Below are positions 57,450 to 64,000 of a DNA stretch of 64,000 nucleotides, piece by piece (position 1 is the first letter of the stretch; the number at the start of each line of letters is the position of its first letter). The notes beneath the pieces are model-generated. The model had not been told where the DNA came from and did no database searches. It saw only the letters and a list, made by a program, of their open reading frames with translations. Source of the stretch: Perilla frutescens (Eukaryota; Streptophyta; Magnoliopsida; Lamiales; Lamiaceae); NCBI GenBank assembly GCA_026008535.1, contig BRKX01000018.1, positions 17,058,088 through 17,122,087 on the forward strand, in the 5' to 3' direction. The position numbers and the translations under genes are program-made.

Positions 57450-59390
57450 AGAACATATCCCATCAAGCTCACGACGTTAAATTAAGCACTAGTTGGGAGG
57501 TAACCCAATCATTTTAATTTTTGTTGGTTTATTTTTCTTATTTTTGGTTTATTTTAAGTTTTATTGTCTAGTTAATTTCTTTTGTAATTGATTGATTCCT
57601 AAAGTGAGGAATTGAACTTGATGAATGGTTTTTGTGTGCTTTAAGTGAGTGAAAATTTTACAGGAATAGAAAACTGGAGGCAATGGAGGAATAAGTGTCA
57701 AAAGGAGAAGAAAAACAAAGAAATGAAACAGTGAAGGCTTGAAGTGCGACCTGGATATGGGTCGCGCCCCAGAGCACTTCATACACGGGCTCGGGACGTG
57801 ACCGTGTCTCGTGTTGCAGAGTGCTTCAGAGGCTCGATTTTCTTTAGCTCAAATACGGGTACCTGGCGCGGTCAAACAGTACTCGCGCCCCAGGCCCCTC
57901 CGAGCAGGGGTTCGGCACGCGACCCAGTCGGGGTCGCACCTCGGTCTGTCGGGTTTTTTACCAATTTTCCTCTCATTTTACTCTCATTTTCACACTCTCA
58001 CTCACTCTCACTACACTCACAACACACGGATTCACCCTCTCCTTCAAAGATTCAAGGTAATTCCTCTCTAAATTCTCATTTACTCCACTTGAATTATACT
58101 CTAGTATGAATCATATGTTTCTATTGTTCACATTTTGAGAAATTTGGGAAAAATTCATCTTTTGTGCCCTAGAATTAGGATGAACGAAAATTACATGAAT
58201 TTTACCCAAATTGTGCTTACATTTGAAAATTTGTACAAGTTTTAGCATGTGTATGATATGGGTGTTGGTATTTTGTTTGGATTTTGGTGGAATTTGTTTG
58301 GTTTTTTGTTGAATTTGGGACAAAAATGGTGAACTTTGGATTTTTCATGTTATTTGGTTGTTTATTTCTCCATTATTGCTCAAATGAGGGTGAATGCTCA
58401 TAATGCTTGCACTCAGATGTCTAGGATGAAATACATTGTGCTAATTTGTGGGGAAATACACCATATTTTGGTTGATAAATTGTTGTATTTTGTTTCTACC
58501 AAGTCTAAGTAAGACTAATGCATGTGAGTTAAAGGAATATGTTGGATTTTGGTGCATTTTGCTCAGGTTCATATTGAAATTGTTGGAATGAAGCATAGAA
58601 GCTTGACTTTGACAAATAATTTGTATGTTATGATGTGAAATTTGAACCCTTGCTCTCTTATTTGGTGTTTTTGCTACATTCTTGCACAATGAGCCTATGT
58701 CATCTCCTAATTGGTTTGAAACTTGAGGATTAAATGTCTAACTTGGGGGAAATTTGAATGTTTGAGAATTGGTGCAAGAATGTTGGTTTTGAAGGAAAAT
58801 TTAGATGCTCAATATAACCCTAATGTTGTATAGAAAAGTGGAGCTCTTTGTTATTGATATTATTACATTAAATGGAGCCCCCTTGTCTATATTTTTACTT
58901 ATGATTGAGTTGGGTAGTTAAAATCATGGGAAACAAGCATTCTTGTTGATTGATAGTGTTGAAGAATTTTGTTATTTGGTCCTATGCTTTTGATTTTATC
59001 ATATTTATTTGAGGGCCTTTTACCAACTTCTCAAACCAACTTTGTCTTGTGTTGATCATGATTGGTTTTGGACACATGTACATTTCACCTTTGTTTTTTT
59101 TATATTGTCAAATATGGAATGAGGCTATTTGTGCCAAGATAAATATGTGCCCATTTTGAATTTTAATGTTGGTACTTTGGAAAGTGAAGCATGTTTATCA
59201 TTTGATAGGAGGCAAGAAGTTGTCAATGGATTTAAACTTTGATTCACCAAAGTTAGTTGAGGAAGTGTGTTGGATATTGTCATATGCTTTGAAACCTCAA
59301 TTTCTTTGTTTGGATTTTAAGTTGGTTATGCCCCTATGTCTTATGGATTCTTTTTCTTTTTCTCAGGTACCATATCCCAAATAAACAAAA
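57450..59390 (+). promoter_or_regulatory. Non-coding stretch before the post-pol ORF: putative own promoter, leader exon and intron
   Basis: At 57,745-57,950 lies a GC-rich cassette related to that of the LTRs (CTCGTGTTGCAGAG, TCGCGCCCCAG). It is followed by a CT/CA-rich stretch (57,960-58,045) like a plant untranslated leader, a donor TTCAAG|GTAATTCC at 58,052, ~1.3 kb of AT-rich DNA, and an acceptor TTTTTCTTTTTCTCAG ending at 59,366, just upstream of the ATG at 59,391. This is the architecture of a spliced gene; transcription is inferred. A start near 57,950 would give a 1.3-kb leader intron. Confidence 0.45.
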
Positions 59391-61494
59391 ATGGCACCAA
59401 GAAGGGGAAGGAAGTCTACAAGGAGACAAGAGCCTGAATCCGACCCCGAAATAGAAGAGGAAGAGGAGCAGGAAGAAGAAGACCTCGGGATAGACGATCC
59501 CATGACATATGTGATTCACTTTACAGAGGCGGGGTACAGGACAAACTGAGATAGACTTTTCTCATTGAGTGTGGCCACTACACAATTCATGTGTCCCACA
59601 TCCACAGAGATCCTTGGGATATAAGGGACGACGTATAGACCCTTCTAGACAGGATCGGATGGCTACAGGCCCTAGAGACAACAAGGAAGACCTACCCCCT
59701 CTTGGTGAAAGAGGTGCTGAGTACACTAGACGTAAAGAGGATGGCCAAGAGAGGGCCCGTAAGATGCACTTTTAGGATGGGCAATAGGGATAGAGCTCTC
59801 ACAGTTGAGGACGTCAACCGAATTTTCAATGCGCCTGATGACGGTATCTACCATCCTCCGACTAGATACGACAAGGATTATGTCTACCGCCTCTTCTACC
59901 TGACGGAGTCTGACACTGAGAAGTATGACTCCAGCATTGCCAAGGCATCTGCCTTGCCTAACCCCATCTTCAGATATCTGCACCGCATTCTAGCATCTAT
60001 AGTTTTTGCTAGACAAGAGAACAGTGGGTTGAGAACTTCAGAATTGTTCGCACTGTGGGCCATGCTGAATGCCGTCCACCTGAACTTCGGAGCATTCTTT
60101 CTTGAGTAGCTTCAAAGGCAAGTTCACATAGATAATGGTTGGATATGCATTGGGGATTGATCATCCCAATAGCCGAGCACTTCAATATTGATTTGGATGA
60201 GTACCAAGAGAGTCCAGGAGCGAAACTCTTGAGTATCCCCTACTTGAGAAATATAAAGATGCTCACCTCGGACACGAGAACATATCTAATGTCCATGAGA
60301 GAAGGGGGGAACTTTCTGCTGCCAAATCTGGCTCTTACTCATGTGTCCAATTTCCAAGAATGAGACAACTGGATGATGGATACACCGGCTCATCATAAGG
60401 CTATTCGAGCTGCAGGACTTCCTAGAGGCATTAGAGATGCCATTGATGAGCAATCAGAAGGGGGAGGAAACGATGCTAGAGATGGACCATCCAATGTCAA
60501 TTTCAAACGAGGGCGGCGCTACACCGAAGAACAAATTGCTGGCCGCTTTGATGCACTGGATGGCTACATGATGTCAATAGAGGAGTCCATGCTGCCATAG
60601 ATGAGAACATATCTAATGTCCATGAGAGGAGGGGGGAACTTTTTGCTGCCAAATCCGGCTCTTACTCATGTGTCCAATTTCCAAGAATGAGACCACTGGA
60701 TGATGGATACACCGGCTCATCGTAAGGCTATTCGAGCTGCGGGACTTCCTAGAGGCATTAGAGATGCCATTGATGAGAAATTAGAAGGAGAAGGAAACGA
60801 TGCTGGAGAGGGACCATCTAATGTTAATTTCAGACGAGGGCGGTGCTACACCGAAGAACAAATTGCTAGCCACTTTGATGCACTGGATGGCTACATGATC
60901 TCAATGAAGGAGTCCATGCAAAACTGGAGGAGTGATGTGCATGATGAGTTTGGGAATCTGAGGCAGGATTTGTATACAAGATTTGATGATATCCGGAGTG
61001 ACATACATAACAGAATGGGTCAGATCCAGTCCAGTGTGGATAAAAGATTTTATGCCATCCAGACAAATATAGACAAGAGGTACACAGGCCTTAGGGGTGA
61101 GATCAGAGGCCTATCTGATAATATGGGCTCGTTTAGATCGGAGATACAAGACCTAGCCAGACTTCTCAGAGGAATGAACACCGGATCTAGGTCACAGCAG
61201 CAGCCATACACTCCGTCTCAACATCAACAACATATGACTCCCTACCACTCCTACCAGCTGCAGCAGCAGTTTCAGTAGCAGCCATTCCAATCGATGCAGC
61301 AGTTCTCGACTGGACAGTTCATGGCCTCCTCATCCTCCTCACAGCACTTCCAGCAGATGCCGACATGGCAATTCATGGTGACCTCCTCTTCTCATCAGTA
61401 TCATCAGTTCCAGACCTCCCAATTCATGCCTTCTTCATCATCTATGTCATTTTCACATAAGTCTCCACACCACCAGCAGCATCCACCTCACTAA
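59391..61494 (+). pseudogene. Athila post-pol (env-position) ORF, broken
   Basis: It starts MAPRRGRKSTRRQEPESDP with a basic then acidic N-terminus and passes stops and a frameshift near 59,550-59,700. It continues with VKEVLSTLDVKRMAKRGPVRC, VEDVNRIFNAPDDG, RYLHRILASIVFARQENSG, LRTSELFALWAMLNAV and LIIPIAEHF, which resembles the ATHILA ORF-1 family. The C-terminal third is coiled coil (60,895-61,160), followed by a Gln/Ser-rich tail with three QFM-SSSS repeats (61,290-61,440). I saw no convincing signal peptide or membrane anchor, so an envelope role is not supported by this sequence. An internal in-frame 327-bp duplication is present. Confidence 0.8.
60276..60929 (+). repeat. Tandem in-frame duplication of 327 bp inside the post-pol ORF
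   Basis: GAGAACATATCTAATGTCCATGAGAG recurs (60,276 and 60,603), and so does the whole following segment (MMDTPAHHKAIRAAGLPRG / MMDTPAHRKAIRAAGLPRG). The period is exactly 327 bp = 109 codons. The first unit ends in a stop at 60,598; both share one ORF frame. Confidence 0.93.
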
Positions 61495-61551
61495 GCCGTT
61501 AATGAGCTTTGCCACCATCTTTTTGCCTCTAAACTTATTTTCCCTCTTAGA

Positions 61552-61585
61552 TAAAAAATAAGTTTGAGGGAGGGGGAGAGAGTAA
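61552..61585 (+). other. Polypurine tract-like sequence
   Basis: AAGTTTGAGGGAGGGGGAGAGAG follows the end of the post-pol ORF. A weaker purine run (AAGTTTTGGAGAG) directly precedes the 3' LTR at 63,059. Athila elements often carry more than one such tract. Confidence 0.55.
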
Positions 61586-63058
61586 TGGTGGCAAGGGTCT
61601 TTTCTGCTCATTTATCACTTTATTTTGAACATTGTCTAGTTAGTTTATTTATGTTGTCAGATATTGAAGCATGTTCTGATGTTTGAGCATGCTTATTTTT
61701 ATTTATGTTTTGGATTATGCTTAAATTATTAGGTTTTCATGTTGGATTGTTTGGATGGAGGTAATTGATGGATATTTGATCGCATGTCGTTTTACTTCAT
61801 TAGCATGTGATGTTTTATCTATATTTTTATTCAATTGCCTTATGATATGTGGTTTGGGGATATTTTGACTTAAATAGGTGTATGTTCTTGTAACATGATA
61901 TGAGTCATGAGCATGTTTTTGATTGAGTTGGAATCTTTGATGATAATGAGCTTATGTTGAATTTTTTTGAAAAATGTTGATAAAAGGCAAGATTTTATAG
62001 CATGATAATATAAACAAGGTTCCTGTTATGTCTCAAAAGTACAATTATTGAAGGAAAAGCTTACCTTGGGAAGATTTTGATCCAAAGATTACACTTAGTG
62101 TAATATTTTCTTTGATGAGTGATTAATGGTCCTCGTGGTGCACTAGTCTTTCTTTAGAACTTGCTTTGTGACTTAATTGAGGTTACAAATTGTGTGTTTG
62201 ATTTCTTGAAAAGGACTTAAGGTCATTCTTTGTTAAACTCATTTTTATCCAAATATGTTCCTTCCAATACAAATTGAATCCCTTGCAATCTCTTTTTTAG
62301 CCTTGAAATGTTTTCTTGATTTTGTTGGGTTGGGAATGAAATAAATGGCAAGATTTGTGTATTTTTTTCAAATTGAACTTATGAGAAATCTTGTAGTTGG
62401 AAAAAGGTAAAATGTTGAAATACTCTTGTGATGAAAAAGAACAAAAAGAAGTGAATTATCTTGATTTGAATTGAAAATTCTTAAGTGAAGAAAAGAAGAG
62501 ATAGGTTCACATTAATATCACAAACAAAAAGAATAAGAAATGATGATAAAATTTGGAAAAATCTCAAAGAAATTGGGTTGTAATATCAAAGGGTAGAAGA
62601 GAACTTGTTTAGTTCTTCTTGATTGGTAATGAAATGAATTTGATATTTTTGGGAAGCCACTTAGCCAAATATGTACCTACCTTTCTGAAAAGCCTTTACT
62701 ACAACTCAAAAGCCTTTAATGATTCTTGATTAAGAACACATGTGAAGTAGTGGAGATGTTAGTCACCTTGCAAGCTTATGGTAGAAATCTAGTGCACTCT
62801 TGACCTTGAGCGAATACACGTTTTACCTATACACTCGAGAGTGAGCGTTCTTTGATCCTTGTGAGAGCTTGTACTTCGATAATTGTATCATGATGATTTT
62901 ATTGTACTTGTTTATGTTTGATTGTCAATATCATCTATGCAATGCTCATCTTTTGATTTTGAAGCATATTATCATCTTGATTCTACTTAAATCAAAATCC
63001 TTGCCTTGTTACTCTTGTTTTTATTTGGGGACAAACAAATATTTAAGTTTTGGAGAGT
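61586..63058 (+). other. Athila 3' non-coding region
   Basis: AT-rich, T-rich DNA between the post-pol ORF and the 3' LTR. No coding or repeat structure was recognised beyond short chance frames. Confidence 0.6.
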
Positions 63059-64000
63059 TGATGAGTGCTTGAATTGCACTCAATTGCACTCGCTTTTGGG
63101 TGCATTTGCACTAGGTTTATATATATATGTATGTTAATATTGTAAATATTGTCTTTAATCTTTAATTTTGTTATAAGTGGCTAATATAGGATATTTTTGG
63201 GTTAATATAGTACAAATCAAAGTTGAATTGGGATTTCGATCATCAAAGGCCGCACAAGACTTGAAAAGATGAAGAAAACCAAGTGTTGGGCTCAGACACG
63301 GCATCGGGGAGCGATCAAGAGTCATGTTGCAGAGCCCTTCAGGGGCTGAAAAATGTGAAGCCTGGACACGGCCTAGAGGCGCGACCCAGTAGGGGTCGTG
63401 TTGCAGACCCCTCCGGGCGTGGCCTCCAGGCGCGAGCGCAGGACAAGTCGCGCCCCAGGGCCTCTGCAACACGGCCTCGGGGTGCAACCGGTTTGCCTGC
63501 TTTTCAGCCACTTCAGAGACATGTTTTCCTTTGTTCTAAACTCGAACTCCAGGCGCGAGTCTGACGGGGTCGCGTTCGGGACTGACGAATCCGCTTTTTG
63601 ACTTTTGGCACTCCATTATTGGTCTTATATATCATATAACACTTGGGGAGTTCAAACCATTCAACTCCCTCTCAATTTCACTCTAGAAACACACCACATT
63701 TAGGGATTTTTGGAAGGAGAAGAAGATCAAGAAGAGGAGGAAGAATCATCCATCCATCTTGAGGATTCAAGCCAAAAGATTGAAGAGGTTCTACATTGGG
63801 TTTTATCTTCTCTTTCATTCTCTACTCTTGTTTTAAGAATGGATTTTGGTTATTTCCTCTTTGTTCTTGATGTTATTGTAAATATGGTAGGCTAGAGCCC
63901 TTAGGGCTCTAGGATGTGGTGAAACAATGTGAATCTTATTCTTGATAAGGGTTTAATCAATGATTATGTTTTGTCAAGGTTTTAATCCATGCTAGCTCTT
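63059..64000 (+). repeat. 3' LTR of the Athila element, truncated by the window end
   Basis: Begins TGATGAGTGC and matches 50,246 onward, including the GC-rich cassette and the TATA region. Scattered substitutions and small indels (for example loss of GAGG near 63,787) show clear divergence. The remaining ~650 bases lie beyond the window, so the target duplication cannot be checked. Confidence 0.93.

Larger units (their letters stand above)
50246..64000 (+). mobile_element. Athila-type Ty3/gypsy retrotransposon (3' LTR runs off the window)
   Basis: Order: LTR, TGGCGCCGTTGCCGGGGA primer-binding site, gag, protease, RT, RNase H, integrase, a ~1.9-kb non-coding stretch, a post-pol ORF, ~1.5 kb of AT-rich DNA, then the second LTR. 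The PBS type, gag (HEHIRKFLEY .. AETWW), RT box (FMD-FSVFG) and extra 3' ORF are typical of the Athila lineage. Many stops and frameshifts show an old, inactive copy. Confidence 0.93.

Noticed and set aside
59391..61494. Envelope glycoprotein
   Set aside because: The ORF is in the env position, but no signal peptide, membrane anchor or glycoprotein features are visible; the resemblance is to ATHILA ORF-1.

Overview
This is nuclear DNA from a plant, most likely a eudicot. The evidence is intron-rich plant genes with short AT-rich introns, plant-type LTR retrotransposons (a chromovirus and an Athila-type element), a PIF/Harbinger transposon and an L1-type LINE fragment. No RNA genes and no CRISPR arrays were seen. 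Species cannot be named from the sequence alone.

Region 1 (1-29.4 kb) is a tandem, strongly rearranged duplication of a three-gene block, with all genes on the minus strand. The block holds a delta-1-pyrroline-5-carboxylate dehydrogenase gene (ALDH12A1/P5CDH), a YLPM1-like P-loop protein gene, and a conserved helical plant protein of unknown function. Block A occupies about 1-11.75 kb: P5CDH runs off the left edge, the YLPM1-like gene is gutted, and the helical protein is intact. Block B occupies about 12.9-29.4 kb: P5CDH is complete with 16 exons, the YLPM1-like gene is gutted in a different part, and the helical protein carries two 1-nt deletions. Block B also holds a 1.35-kb inverted repeat around a 1.45-kb spacer (18.9-23.1 kb). 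A TRIM element (5.86-6.25 kb) and a GC-rich ORF of possible organellar origin (7.6-8.0 kb) occur only in block A.

Region 2 (29.4-48.3 kb) looks like a PIF/Harbinger DNA transposon. A Myb/SANT-like ORF1 lies on the plus strand at 30.7-31.6 kb. A three-exon DDE transposase lies on the minus strand at 47.2-48.3 kb. Between them are fragments of host genes: two parts of the riboflavin gene RIBA and two terminal exons of an unidentified gene. A 12.7-kb Ty3/gypsy chromovirus (33,237-45,969, minus strand, 5-bp target duplication TTGTT) sits in the intron between those two exons. Its LTRs differ at only about 20 sites by hand count, yet its gag-pol frame has seven in-frame stops and no frameshift. 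Its 5' LTR has lost 535 bp, probably including the promoter. Its leader carries an array of hairpins with a near-constant 7-nt loop and covarying stems; this is the most unusual structure in the window.

Region 3 (48.3-64 kb) has a stray P5CDH exon fragment, a dispersed 250-bp repeat, a LINE fragment, and a degenerate Athila-type retrotransposon on the plus strand (50.2 kb to beyond the right edge). That element has gag, pol and a post-pol ORF preceded by what looks like its own untranslated exon and intron.
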